From positions 61,904,587-61,968,586 of the forward strand of contig CM070551.1 of assembly GCA_036346405.1 (NCBI GenBank): a stretch of DNA of 64,000 nt, read 5' to 3'. The DNA comes from Phyllostachys edulis (taxonomy: Eukaryota > Streptophyta > Magnoliopsida > Poales > Poaceae). Positions 38,118 to 48,962 of the stretch are shown piece by piece (position 1 is the first letter of the stretch; each line of letters starts with the position of its first letter). Below the pieces are notes generated by a model, which was not told where the DNA came from, made no database searches, and was given only the letters and a program-made list of their open reading frames with translations. The position numbers and the translations under genes are program-made.

Positions 38118-38255
38118 AAAGAGACTTATCACAGAGGGTTCTATTATGGAACCGTCTGTGATATGTCCCATATCACGGACGGTTCCATAATAGAACCGTC
38201 CGTGATATGGGACATATCATAGACGGTTCCATTATGGAACCGTCTGTGAAATGGT
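38118..38255. repeat. Cluster of palindromic subterminal repeats
   Basis: Three interlocking imperfect palindromes; the best has 19-bp arms, CCCATATCACGGACGGTTC and GAACCGTCCGTGATATGGG (about 38168-38213). The repeated core is the element's CACAGACGGTT motif. Confidence 0.85.
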
Positions 38256-38372
38256 TTTTCTCAAGTATATTATCTTGTATATACACTTACATGCATGAAG
38301 AAATTACATGTTTATATGTCAATTTTTTCATTTAAATACTGCTAAAAAATTGCTTTAACTACACACACACAC

Positions 38373-38377
<5 letters not shown>

Positions 38378-38431
<54 letters not shown>
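38378..38431. repeat. (AT)n microsatellite
   Basis: An uninterrupted alternating AT run of about 50 bases lies inside the small CACTA element, preceded by a short CA run. Confidence 0.95.
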
Positions 38432-38434
<3 letters not shown>

Positions 38435-38585
38435 ATAATTCAACATATAATTAATATAGTAGTACTTTACCTCCTAACTAGATTTTTTTTTCATTTTGGA
38501 ATTTTCATATGACCAAACAAAGATGGCTACTATTTCTTGCAAAAGGATTAAAAAAGAGTAGAAACCTACAAATAAACAAAGTTTT

Positions 38586-39105
38586 CTAGTGGCGGAGGTA
38601 GGCTGCTATCTCCGTCTTCAATGCTTCGTAGGCGGTGGCGGTGGCGGCGGACGGTTCGTGATCGAACAAAGATCGAAATGCGCCCACCACGACACGCTGC
38701 TCGAAAGTGTCTCTCAAGACCTCGGATCGTTGAACTAAGAAGAATTGAGCCCATAGGCTCTCTTCCTTGCTTGAGGGGTCTCGGCCGTCGACTTTGGCCG
38801 CCGCCCGCCGATTAAGCCCCCAAGGACGACAAGCCTCTCGAGACGTGCAACGCCATAGGAGGACCACGCCGATGACGCGTAAACTCGCCGAAGTGGAGAT
38901 CACCCGGAAGACGCGGCGGAGGAGGATGTCAAGACGGCGGATGGTGGCCGTCACCTACTCTGGTAAATTCTCGGACAGAGGAGTGAAGACACTGTTGAAA
39001 CAGTGTTCTTCCGCAGCATCCGCCAACGTACATCGAGAGAGGTGCTTGTACAGTATGGCCAGGTAGGCCATCAATGTCGACGACAAGGAAACAGAAGAGG
39101 CAGCC
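38586..39105 (-). pseudogene. Unrecognised coding-like insert in the small CACTA
   Basis: On the minus strand a reading frame of about 173 codons starts MAASSVSLSSTLMAYLAILY at 39105 and runs to 38586 with a single in-frame stop near 38955. The composition is protein-like and not repetitive (LRDTFEQRVVVGAFRSLF, AYEALKTEIAAYLRH near the end). I recognise no family. It is neither transposase nor subterminal repeat, so it may be captured host DNA; it could also be a chance frame in GC-rich DNA. Direct repeats GACGAAGAGAC..CATCGGGGAGCC lie beside it at 39190-39300. Confidence 0.3.
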
Positions 39106-39967
39106 ATTTCTGTTATATGTGTGGGGATAATCATCTTTGATGGTGGATGATCCCTTTTATAAAATATGGAATAAATTCGGAGCATGAGACGAAGAGATGC
39201 ATCGGGGAGCCGAAGCGGCATTGATGTGACGAAGAGACTCATCGGGGAGCCAAAGCGGCATATTGAGGCGACGAAGAGACGACGCATCGGCGACGAAGAA
39301 ACTCATCGGGCTTCGAAGCTGTAGCGATTTTATCATAGACGGTTATAACAAAAACCGTCTGTGATATGTAGTAATATCACAGACGGTTATTGTTAAGAAC
39401 CGCTCGTGAGGTTTCACAGACGGTTATTTATTGAAAACCGCCTCGTGATATGTAGAATTATCACGACGTTATTATAATAACCGCCTGTAATACTTTTTAC
39501 AGACGGTTTTAGTTATGAATCGCTCGTGATATTATCTCTTCACGCATTTATTTTTAATGTAGCGAGAATACGCATTTGCGGTCTCTAAACCAAAACCGCT
39601 CGTGATTGAAAGTAATACGAGCGATTTTGGTCAACCGCTCGCGATGAGACGCCCAAGATAGCCTTTTTGTAGTAGTGATAGTAATGGACTCGTATCATAG
39701 CAACTTAATTATACCCCCAATAATTAAAGAGAAATGCGGTGGAAGTAGAAATCAAATCTGGCAAACAATTTTTAAATGATATTATAGACTTTCGCTCTAA
39801 ATGTAATATTTCTAAAGGGTATTATCGACTTTTGAACATAATTTTAACCTATCCCTTCTAGTGCAACCATCCTTCTCATACGTGCACGGCCTTGTACACG
39901 CGCCATATGTCCGGCGCGTCAGCCACGCCACCGCCAAGGAAGGAGGTGCGCGCCGCTGCCTCGTACG

Positions 39968-40216
39968 CCTCGAGGGATTCTTACTGCTGATATTAACAGA
40001 AGAAGTATAACTAAATCAGAAGAAATTTGATCTATTGGATGTAAAAGATTGGACGGCTCGTATTGAACCGTGGCTACCAAAAAAAATGGTATCTCCCTAG
40101 CCAAAACTTTTTGCTAAAGTTAGTCAAGATTCCCTCAACCATCTGCACAGCACTGCAGCTCGCAGCACAAGAAGGACAAAATAACCTTCAAACCAACGTT
40201 AATCGGTTCTCCGCAC
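39968..40216. repeat. Duplicated block Y, copy 2
   Basis: This is the counterpart of 31310-31555, same orientation, diverged. Here it precedes block X, whereas in copy 1 it follows it. Confidence 0.75.
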
Positions 40217-40379
40217 GGGGAGCAGTCAGTGTGGACTGTGGAGTATAGTATTGTCCTTTTGCTATTACACCTGCTGCAGTGACCAGCCCACCGCGTCAAA
40301 TGCCTAATATTGTGTGGCTATACGGAACGATCAGCATCAATCTCCATCGATATCTAGCATGCCCATGCCGATTAGAAAA

Positions 40380-40520
40380 TTTCAACCTAGGAATCGTCCT
40401 AGTATACGTATGGAATTCGATTCAAGCTAGGAATCAACTTAGGAAGGATGGGATTATTCCAGCTGCGGTCCGGTGCTGAATCTGTGTAGTCCAATGACAT
40501 GCGAGAATTATTCCACGCCT
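40380..40520. repeat. Upstream duplication Z, copy 1
   Basis: It shares AGCTGCGGTCCGGTGC and GTAGTCCAA.CACATG with 41755-41865, and repeated CTAGGAAT phrases. Both lie upstream of the terpene synthase. Confidence 0.6.
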
Positions 40521-40771
40521 TGGCTAACCCAGAAAATTTGATGGAGGGAATGTAATTTCAATACAAATTCCCCAGGCATTTATGATCAAACAGACTTGAT
40601 GGGACATTTAAGGTGAACACCAGAGGGATGCCGGTCAAGGCTTAGATTATTTACAATAATACGACATCAGCTGTCTGTAAGCTATATCACATAGAATATG
40701 AGATAATGTGGATGAGAGATGAGGATCATGGAGAATTAAGTCGTATCTCATACGGTAGACGATAATGCATC

Positions 40772-41075
40772 GGTGCTGACTTGGCCGAAGTTGGTGGTTT
40801 GGTCTAGCATGGTGACGGGATGCAAAAAGCGTTCCGTTTCCGCCGAGGTGAGGTTTGGCGATGATGTCAGCCGACTTCAAAGCTGAAGAAGTGCAGTAAT
40901 CAAATGGTTCTTTTTCATCTTCTATTTCCTAGATTGAATTTTATTTTCACATTAATATCTAGATCGCAATCATGGATACATTCTATATTTGCCTTTTCCC
41001 ATTTCAAGCCGAGGGTGGTGACAACAGGCTCACCGAGGGCAAGTCTAGGGTTAGATGGCCACTGAAGGTGAGCCA
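40772..41075. repeat. Duplicated block X, copy 2
   Basis: This is the counterpart of 30938-31239, same orientation. Shared runs include CTAGATCGCAATCATGGATA and CCTTTTCCCATTTCAAGCC. Confidence 0.75.
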
Positions 41076-41700
41076 ATAATGGTCATCGAAGGTGAATCGT
41101 GGGCTAGTTGCCCAGCGAAGGTGAGCTGTGGGGGAATTTCGTGACCTAACGCAACGGTGATGTGCTGCCGAAAGTTATTGGCGGTGGGGGAAACTCGCCA
41201 AAGGCGAGTAGACCTATCAACCGAATCTGGTGAATAATTGAGATAGATTGATCAGGTCAACATACCAGGTTCCAGTTGGATTAGGAAGGGAGCCCTTTTC
41301 TCGCAGCGCCGTGTCACTATATATTGCCAACGGTGCCTTGCCCATCGGCGGCGGTGGGGCAGGCGTTCAGGCGTTGCTACCACTAACTCCTCTTTTTTAA
41401 AAGTAAAGATCTCTTAGATATGCGTACAATAACTAGCCCCTACCCCTCTTTATATCAGGAGAGCATGTCTACCCTATCAGTTGAGTAAGCAATATAAGAC
41501 TAAACTGTGCTAACAGGCTTTGTGGGTCTTTTGGCCTAATGAACCTGTTTAGGCAAATTTTGCACACATGTTAGGATAATATACAACAATGATCACATGA
41601 GTGTGGAATAACTATTAACATTGTTGTATATTGGTGACTGTTGCCTACAATCAAACACTCAAACTCACAAGAATGAAAGTAGAACTTGAGACACATCTTC
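41076..41700. other. No gene seen
   Basis: GGTGAGCC/GGTGAATC phrases repeat at 41070-41130. The rest is AT-rich sequence without domains. Confidence 0.4.
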
Positions 41701-41865
41701 GGCTAGGAAATAGAAATCATCCTAGGGATGGAATGTCGTGTTGGAACATTTATCCAACCTTAGCTAGGAACCAATTTAGTACGGACCAGATTGCAGCTGC
41801 GGTCCGGTGCAGCAACTCTGTACGTACTACGTAGTCCAAACACATGTGGGGAATTTTTCTGACCC
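41700..41865. repeat. Upstream duplication Z, copy 2
   Basis: It is the diverged copy of 40380-40520, about 1.1 kb upstream of the terpene synthase start codon. Confidence 0.6.
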
Positions 41866-42051
41866 CGGCCGTCTCGCGTTTTCCACGGCGGCATTTGACG
41901 TCTTGACGCTAGCTACGTACCAATCAGGCAGTAGCCGTGCTTTCGTTGGCTATCCTAGTACCCCGGAACGTGCAGCGCCGGGCACAGCTCGCCCGGCCGG
42001 AGAAAGCAAGTTGAAAAATGTGGGAAGGTGAGCAAGTGCCTCACTTCACTT

Positions 42052-42057
42052 CACGTG
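42052..42057. promoter_or_regulatory. G-box core CACGTG
   Basis: A perfect CACGTG lies about 870 bp upstream of the terpene synthase ATG. G-boxes bind bHLH (including MYC) and bZIP factors that often act on terpene genes; a role here is inference only. Confidence 0.3.
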
Positions 42058-42836
42058 TAGGGTCCGAAAGCAGAGCACCGCACTTTCAAATCATTCTGAA
42101 AGCACGACACTAGCTAGTTAGGATAGTGTATACACATATACAAGCATGTGAGACGCATCGGAACTTCCCAGTTAAGAGTTGTTGCACTGTTTATCTTTGT
42201 GTGAACAAGTATCGGTATCGTACCTCCCAATTAATCTTTATCTCTATTAACACTGTGTGGAAAACGAAGGGCAAAAGAGTTAAACTAGATGTTGAAATAT
42301 GTATGAAATGGCAATATAATGGATCTCTCTCTCTCTCTATATATATATAAACGGCAATATATGTACATATATATATATATACATATATTGACGGTTAAAT
42401 TTGAAAATATTTCGTTGGACTTTTGTCAGCTGTTGCATTAAATCTACGTACGTTTTGTTTGTGCGCGCACGCTCTCATTTGGCACCTTTTACATTTAGAA
42501 TTAGAGAGTATAGATTGTAATCCATTAATATTAGCAATAGTAAGACAAATGGACAAAGTAAACTGTCTTGGTGGTTTGAACATAATTTATCAAGCTCCCC
42601 ACTTGGTAAACTAGTTTAACTTCTCACACATATGCATGGATATCTGCTCCTAACACCATGTTAATTAAGGGCAACTTTTTGGTAGTCCGTATAATTCAAT
42701 AGTCCCGCAATAAAATCTGTCCTCTCTTGGGATAGTCACCACCACAGCTCCTTACCTTTGTCCGAGCACATGTTCTGAGTTTTGACGACGTACTCCATCT
42801 AGAATATTCTAGATAGCTTCGCTACCGCTGGACCGT

Positions 42837-42846
42837 CTATATAAAG
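42837..42846 (+). promoter_or_regulatory. TATA box of the terpene synthase
   Basis: CTATATAAAG lies 83-92 bp before the ATG, a normal spacing for a plant core promoter with a 50-60 nt leader. A TTGAC W-box core is nearby at about 42780. Confidence 0.6.
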
Positions 42847-42928
42847 GCCGGTTGCCATCCTCGTTCCAAAAGCAAGCTAACTTCACGTACTGACGTACAT
42901 ACACAAAGGCACACATACATATATCTGA

Positions 42929-45900
42929 ATGGCCGCCACTTATGAGAAGGCGTCCGGCTTTGAGCCCTCCGTGTGGGGCGACTACTTTATCAACTACGAG
43001 CTGCAGCCACTGCAGGTATATATATATAATGCTATACTGCTTTATGATTGACGAGATAGAGTTTGGAATTTTAGGGTCCATCTGATTGAAACCTAGGATT
43101 CGTTAGGAGTTTGTAGGAAACCTAACGTCCAGACGTCCACTGAGGATGAAACCTAGCATTCGTTAGGAGATTGTAGGCACCGTTTACAAATTAACCATTA
43201 TGAATTTCTTGTTCGCTTTTCTTTTTTATTGCGTAGCAACTAATTTCTTAATGCTTGCATGTGACATAATCACCAGTCTGTTCATTTCTTTATCTACACT
43301 GTCCCTTTTGGTTAATCCTAAGTTCCTAACTAACCCACGCGTGCATGCAGAGGTCGGAGGAATGGATGAGGGAGAGGGCTGACAAGCTGAAGAAGGACGT
43401 CGCCATGCTGTTTCAGGCGTGCGACGACGTGGTGGGGAAAATGAACCTGGTAGACGCAATCCAACGTCTCGGCATAAATCACCTTTTTGAAGAACAGATC
43501 GACACCGCGTTAAGTGACATCCATGGAAGTGAATTCAATAGCTCCAACCTCCATGAGGTAGCTCTTCGGTTTCGCTTGCTAAGGGAGCATGGCCTTTGGG
43601 TATCTCCAGGTATCCATCTATAAAAGAGAGAAGTGCACACTGAACTTAGTGGATGAACATTAGTCACTAGGTGATAAAAACCTTAGATTACTGATTAACA
43701 TGCTGTGGATAGTTTGACAATACGTCACAAACATTTTGTCTTGCAGATGTATTCAAGAAATTCAAGGGCGAAGATGGGGGCTTCAGCAAGGATATAGCTA
43801 ATGAACCAAGGGGACTATTAAGTTTATACAACGCATCCTACCTTTTTATTCATGGTGAGCCAGAACTCGAAGAAGCCATCTCTTTTGCAAGGCATCATCT
43901 TGAATCAACGAAGGGCGGTCTCAAGTCCCCTTTAGCTGAGCAAGTCAAACGTGCCCTTCACTTACCACTACCAAGAACCTACAAGAGGGTGGAGACACTG
44001 CATTATATCTTTGAGTACAAACAAGAGGAAGGTCACAACCCAATTCTACTGGAGCTCGCAAAGCTGGATTTTAACCTTCTACAGCATGTCCACTTGATGG
44101 AGCTCAAAGCTATTTCAGAGTACGCCTCTTTGATATCCACTAAGCAATTAAGATGAAACTGTAAAGCTTCATCCCTTCATACATATGATGTAATAAACAT
44201 ACTTGACATTGTCCATAATCTCATAATCCACTTGGGGCTATTCTCCTATTTTCAGGTGGTGGAAAGATCTCTACAGACATGTGGGGCTAACCTATTCTCG
44301 TGATCGTATGGTTGAGGCCTACTTCTGGTCCTACATGGTGTTCTATGAGCATGGCTCTGCACGCGCACGGATAATCTTTGCCAAGATATTTGCGATAACT
44401 ACCATACTTGATGACACATATGATGTACATGCTACCATAGAGGAATGTCGGAAACTCGACGCAGGCATACAAAGGTTGGGACTGGTTTTAGCATTGACAT
44501 TTTTTTTGTACACTCAGATGCTAGTACAGACTCATTTTCATGCAAACTAATTAATTCGCTGTGCAGATGGGATGAGAGCGCTATTTCTCTTCTACCGGAG
44601 TACCTGAAGAAGTTCTATAATAAAGTACTGAGCTGCTTTAAGGAGTTTGAGGATGAATTGGCAGAAAACGAAAAGTATCGGATTGATTACATCAAGAAAG
44701 CGGTACAACACTATGTAGTTTCTTCCCCAAATCGCTTGTTTTGTAGTTAACGCACAAGAATATAAATATATTGCTGATGAATATAAAAATATCGGATGGG
44801 ATGAATTGGCAAAATTGTTGATAGTAAATTATAATAGTTGATAACTGATAATACAATAAACTAATAAGTTGAGCTATTGGAATCTTGTAACCAAGCCCAA
44901 ATTATATTGCTGATGCTTAAAAATGTTAAGCCAAGATCGGATCTTGCCAAACAGCCAGAGTAGACGCATATTGCAACAAAACCATATATATTAGAGAAGA
45001 CAATATTGTGTTTTCCTATTTAAAAGTGTGTAACTGCGCCTAATGCTATTGTGATAGATATTTTATGGCAGTAGATTATATAGAAATGTTGCTTATTATT
45101 TTGAATCGATATGTAGGCGTGTCTGCATAAAACTCGGAATAAAAATATTTGCTTGGAATAAGAAATATGTCAGTTCCATTTCTCTATGAATGATGACTCT
45201 ATCGGTCACACAGAGAACTTTTTTTATTAAATAATCTTTTTTTAACTTTTATTTTAAAGTTAACCTCCGGCGCACTTTATTTTTAAAAATAACCCCTTTG
45301 GTCACGCCACCACCCATAGCGTGACCAAACAACACTGTCACGCTAAGGCAAACTCTTGTCACGCCATAGGATAAGTCCGCAAAAAAACCTCTTTGGTCAC
45401 GCCACCACCCATGGCGTGACCAAACAACACTGTCACGCTACCACCCATGACGTGACAAGAGTTTGCCCAGAAACGGACTGGCGTGACAGTGTTGTTTGGT
45501 CACGCCATGGGTGGTGGCGTGACCAAAAGGGTTATTTTTAAAAATAAAGTGCGCCGGAGGTTAACTTTAAAATAAAAGTTAAAAAAAGATTATTTAATAA
45601 AAAAATTCGTCACACAGAATAGATAGAGAAAAGGAAAAATACTAAAAACCTTATTTGTTAGAATCTCTATAAATAGGAAGATGTGGACACATAATTAGCA
45701 AATGGACATGGGAAGGTATATGAATCTTATGTTTTGAATCCTCAAAGCCACAACAACACCGGCAGCAGTAACAACAAAATTAGACTAGCAATGCATCTCT
45801 ATGTACCAGGGCCTATACAAGGACGTTCGGTTTAAGTGACACTAAAGTAATCTCCTTTACTTGTGTGCAGTTCCAAACACTATCCACTTATTATCACCAA

Positions 45901-46494
45901 GAAGCTGAATGGCTCCATAACAATTACAAGCCAAGCTTTAAAGAACAAGTGAATGTGTCTAGCATATCTGCAGGCGCGCCAATGCTATGTGTGGCTATGA
46001 TGGTTGGTATGGGTGATGAAGCAACCAAGGAAGTATTTGACTGGGTGATCGATCTTCTTGATGCTGCCCTAGCAAGTGGAAAGATTGCGCGTATCATGAA
46101 TGACATTACTTCACTTAAAGTAATTAGACTTCTAGGCTTAATTGAAACTCTCTTTTACCATCGAGCATGCTAACGAATCCAATTAATTATGTGTTATTCA
46201 CAGAAAGGAAAGAACAAAGGGGATGTGGCAAGCTCTGTGGAGTGTTACATCAACGAGCACAAGGTCACAGGTGAGGTTGCCATTGCCAAGATGGCCCCGC
46301 TGCTAGAAGACGCATGGAAAACTACGAACGAAGCTCGCTTTGAGCATCGTGCGCTCCTCCAAGCGGTGCAGCGAGTTATCAACCTCACGGTTAGCATGCC
46401 GCTCATGTACGATGAGAGAAAAGATGCATACACATTCAGCACGCACCTTCAGAAGACTATTGAGAGTCTCTTTGTCAACCCCATCCCCATCTAA
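42929..46494 (+). CDS. Terpene synthase, TPS-a-like, seven exons, 537 aa
   Basis: Exons: 42929-43015, 43351-43609, 43747-44119, 44256-44474, 44567-44702, 45871-46119, 46204-46494. All introns are GT-AG and the frame stays open to TAA (1614 nt). Six introns is the class III terpene synthase pattern. The N-terminal alpha-helical domain covers about residues 12-230 and the class I catalytic domain the rest. RDR is at 255-257 and DDTYD, which binds Mg-diphosphate, at 292-296, exactly 35 residues on. The second metal site reads NDITSLKKG at 435-443, with Gly where (N/D)DxxSxxxE has Glu. No plastid transit peptide or RRX8W motif is seen (start MAATYEKASGFEPSVWGDYF), so a cytosolic sesquiterpene synthase using farnesyl diphosphate is most likely. 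Product unknown. It is probably expressed, as splice sites, TATA box and frame are intact. Confidence 0.9.
43081..43181. repeat. Short tandem duplication in intron 1
   Basis: Two copies of a GAAACCTAGGATTCGTTAGG/GAGTTTGTAGG-like phrase (second copy CTAGCATTCG...GAGATTGTAGG) lie 60 bp apart within the first intron. Confidence 0.6.
45215..45608. mobile_element. MITE with long inverted arms in terpene synthase intron 5
   Basis: The termini are inverted copies (GAACTTTTTTTATTAAATA left, complement on the right), continuing inward through GTTAACCTCCGGCGCAC to paired GGTCACGCCACCACCC blocks, so nearly the whole element can fold on itself. It is flanked by a direct repeat GTCACACAGA (45205-45214 and 45609-45618), fitting the 9-10 bp target duplication of Mutator-like elements. 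It has no coding capacity. It makes up a third of the 1168-bp intron. Confidence 0.8.
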
Positions 46495-46739
46495 ACCCTC
46501 ATAGCGATTGCGGCAACCCATCTTTACCTCTTTGGTATATATGGCCATAGTAGTGTACGCTATGAAGTAAGTAAGTAGTAAATAAGCATGCCTCTATATG
46601 AGATGCATTGGAACTTTCCGATTTGCGCTTGCTGCACTATTTATCTTCGACGTACTCCCAAATAGGCAGTTGTATTGCTGAATATTGCATGATATGGTAT
46701 GGGCTATGTATGTAATCTTACTGCTTTATTACCATATAT

Positions 46740-46745
46740 AATAAA
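46740..46745 (+). terminator. Candidate poly(A) signal AATAAA
   Basis: AATAAA lies 246 bp after the terpene synthase stop, in AT-rich sequence. Transcript end not determined. Confidence 0.4.
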
Positions 46746-46979
46746 ATTACTTTTTCCCATATTTTGGTTAATCGTTTTATATTTAGATTGTAATATTTTT
46801 CTGTCGGTGCGGATGACACCATGGATTCTGACTCCACTGGCTAAAGCATTAAAGCAGTTTGAGTTAGGGCCGTAGAAAAGCTCGAGGCTCGCGAACTACT
46901 CGAGCTCAGCTCTTGTAGCTCGATTAGGCTCGTTATTTTCACAGTCTGTCTGCAAGTTGTTGACCGTTACCGAGATTCC

Positions 46980-47080
46980 CTCGAATAGCCCTCCTTTCTT
47001 GTTGAGAATTGCTCGAATAGCCCTCCTATCTTGTTAAAAATTGCTCGAATAGCCCACCTGTCTTGTTGAAAAATTATTGC
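46980..47080. repeat. Three-copy tandem repeat GCTCGAATAGCCC
   Basis: Units of about 38 bp (CTCGAATAGCCCTCCT...CTTGTTGA) repeat three times, followed by GCTCGAG-rich sequence up to the CACTA border. Confidence 0.75.
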
Positions 47081-47139
47081 ATGTTAACTGTTACCGAGCT
47101 TCCCTCGAGCTCGAGCTTACTCACTACCAGAAACAGGAT

Positions 47140-47725
47140 ATTTCCCGAGTGCCAAAAACACTCGGGAAAAGAAGCGAAACACTCGGGAAATGTATTTCCC
47201 GAGTGTCACACTCGGCAAAAAACACTCGGGATAGATTAGTCGGGATAATAATAGTTTCCCGAGTGTTACACTCGGGAAAGATTACTTTACTGAGTGCTTG
47301 TGTTTACACTCGGGAAACTCTAACACTCGGGAAAAAATCCAGCTGAACGGCTTGTGCACCCGTAATGGGAATCTTTACCGAGTGTTGACACTCGGTATTG
47401 CCCTGAAACAACACTCGGGAATGTGTCAACGTTTGACCGACGAAACCATCGAAAATTGACACCTGGCCATTTTCCCGAGTGCACAGCGAAAACGACACTC
47501 GGGAAATATTCCGACGAATCCGGCTGGAAGTGCCACGTGTCACGTTTTCCCAAGTATTGACACTCGGGAAAGTTTTGTGGTTGCCCCGAGTGTCTTTTCC
47601 CGAGTGTCGACACTCGGGAACAATTTGGTTGATTTCCCGAGTGTCGACACTCGGGAACTATTTGTCAATGTCCCGAGTGCCAAAAACACTCGGGAAATGC
47701 AGAAAACACTCGGGAAAGTGACAAA
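47140..47725. repeat. Left subterminal repeats of the large CACTA
   Basis: More than 20 copies of CACTCGGGAAA or its complement occur in both orientations, often paired as TTTCCCGAGTGTCGACACTC palindromes (for example 47595-47660). These are the expected TNPA-binding type of repeat. Confidence 0.9.
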
Positions 47726-47757
47726 ACAGCTGAACCGAATTTTTCACAAATTCATTT

Positions 47758-47912
47758 AAAATCCATTCCACAGCAATCAAATAATCCATCCATCCATTCC
47801 ACAACAATCAAATAATCCATCCATCCATTCCACAGTAATCAAATAATCCATCCATCCATCCATCCATTCCACAGCAATCAACTAATCCATCCATCCATCC
47901 ATTCCACAATAT
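47758..47912. repeat. 33-bp minisatellite with ATCC runs
   Basis: Four to five copies of a unit AATCCATCCATCCATTCCAC plus A.CAATCAAAT follow the subterminal repeats inside the CACTA. Confidence 0.85.
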
Positions 47913-48519
47913 ATGTATATATATGTATGTATAGACATCATAACAGTTCCCAAGCTCACAACATTCAAGTTTAAGTTCGAAAATGTAAGCATAAGGCATT
48001 ATACATATGACAGTTCGAAATAGTAATTTCATACTCTTATGTACATAAAAGAAAAGCAAGTATCAGTACAACCATTTGCATGCACAGAATTTCCTGCTTC
48101 TTCAATCTTCTGCACACAAAAGCATCATTTTGGGAGTTCTGCAGATAGAGCAAAACTTAATATTAGTGCCATCTTACAACAAAAGTTAGGAATTGTTATT
48201 ACATGAAAAGATAATTAACCAAACTATTGACAAAGTAAAAAAAATTCCTTTAAATCATGATGAACAACCTAATAACATGGCAAATCAGTTAAGAACATGA
48301 AAAGCACAGGTGCTAAAAATGTTAAACTCCAACTCTCAATATTTTGTCATTGTGAACTACTAATCAACATTTATGTCTCAAGCACTTATCATCAAATTCA
48401 TAAAAAGGAGTGTACATACAAATTATTATATGTTGACACATTTCAAAAGAATTTATGATATAGATATAGAGAATTAGTTATATATGTAGCCATTTTTATC
48501 CATTTTTTAGCAATCACCT

Positions 48520-48912
48520 GATTGTGAATGTTTTCTAATATTGGTATCCTTTTAGTATATCATGAAAATAGCAAGCACCTGGTGGTGGCCTCTCGGCGAT
48601 GGACGTCGTGTGAACATTAGGAGCAAGATCTTCACTTGAAAGATTAGCGAGAAGCAAGCGATCCCGCTGCCCTACATTTTCAGAAGAAATCGCATTATAA
48701 GAAATTTGCGATGGCGACCAATAATTACATTGCATGTCATTGCAATGTCTTCTAAATCAGCGGTCATAAGAGATTAACAATATAATAATCAAGATGCGAT
48801 TACTAACCGAGCAGATAAGTGAGGCAAGGGTTCCCCGACGGAGAGACATTAAGTCGAGTCCCGGTCCGAGTGCTGCATATTTGTTTGCACATTGCCATAC
48901 ATTAGCCAAGTA

Positions 48913-48962
<50 letters not shown>

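Larger units (their letters stand above)
37492..39677. mobile_element. Non-autonomous CACTA element, 2.2 kb
   Basis: The left terminus CACTACTACAGAAAAGG and the right terminus CCTTTTTGTAGTAGTG are inverted copies. The flanking triplets are ATG and ATA, close to but not an exact 3-bp target duplication. Subterminal repeats of the CACAGACGGTT type fill both ends (37515-37600, 39330-39540). No transposase is present; the family is the same as that starting at 59910, which could supply it. Confidence 0.8.

Noticed and set aside
47140..47725. Regularly spaced CACTCGGGAAA repeats looking like a repeat-spacer array
   Set aside because: The genome is eukaryotic and the repeats are in both orientations beside a CACTA terminus, so they are subterminal transposase-binding repeats, not CRISPR.
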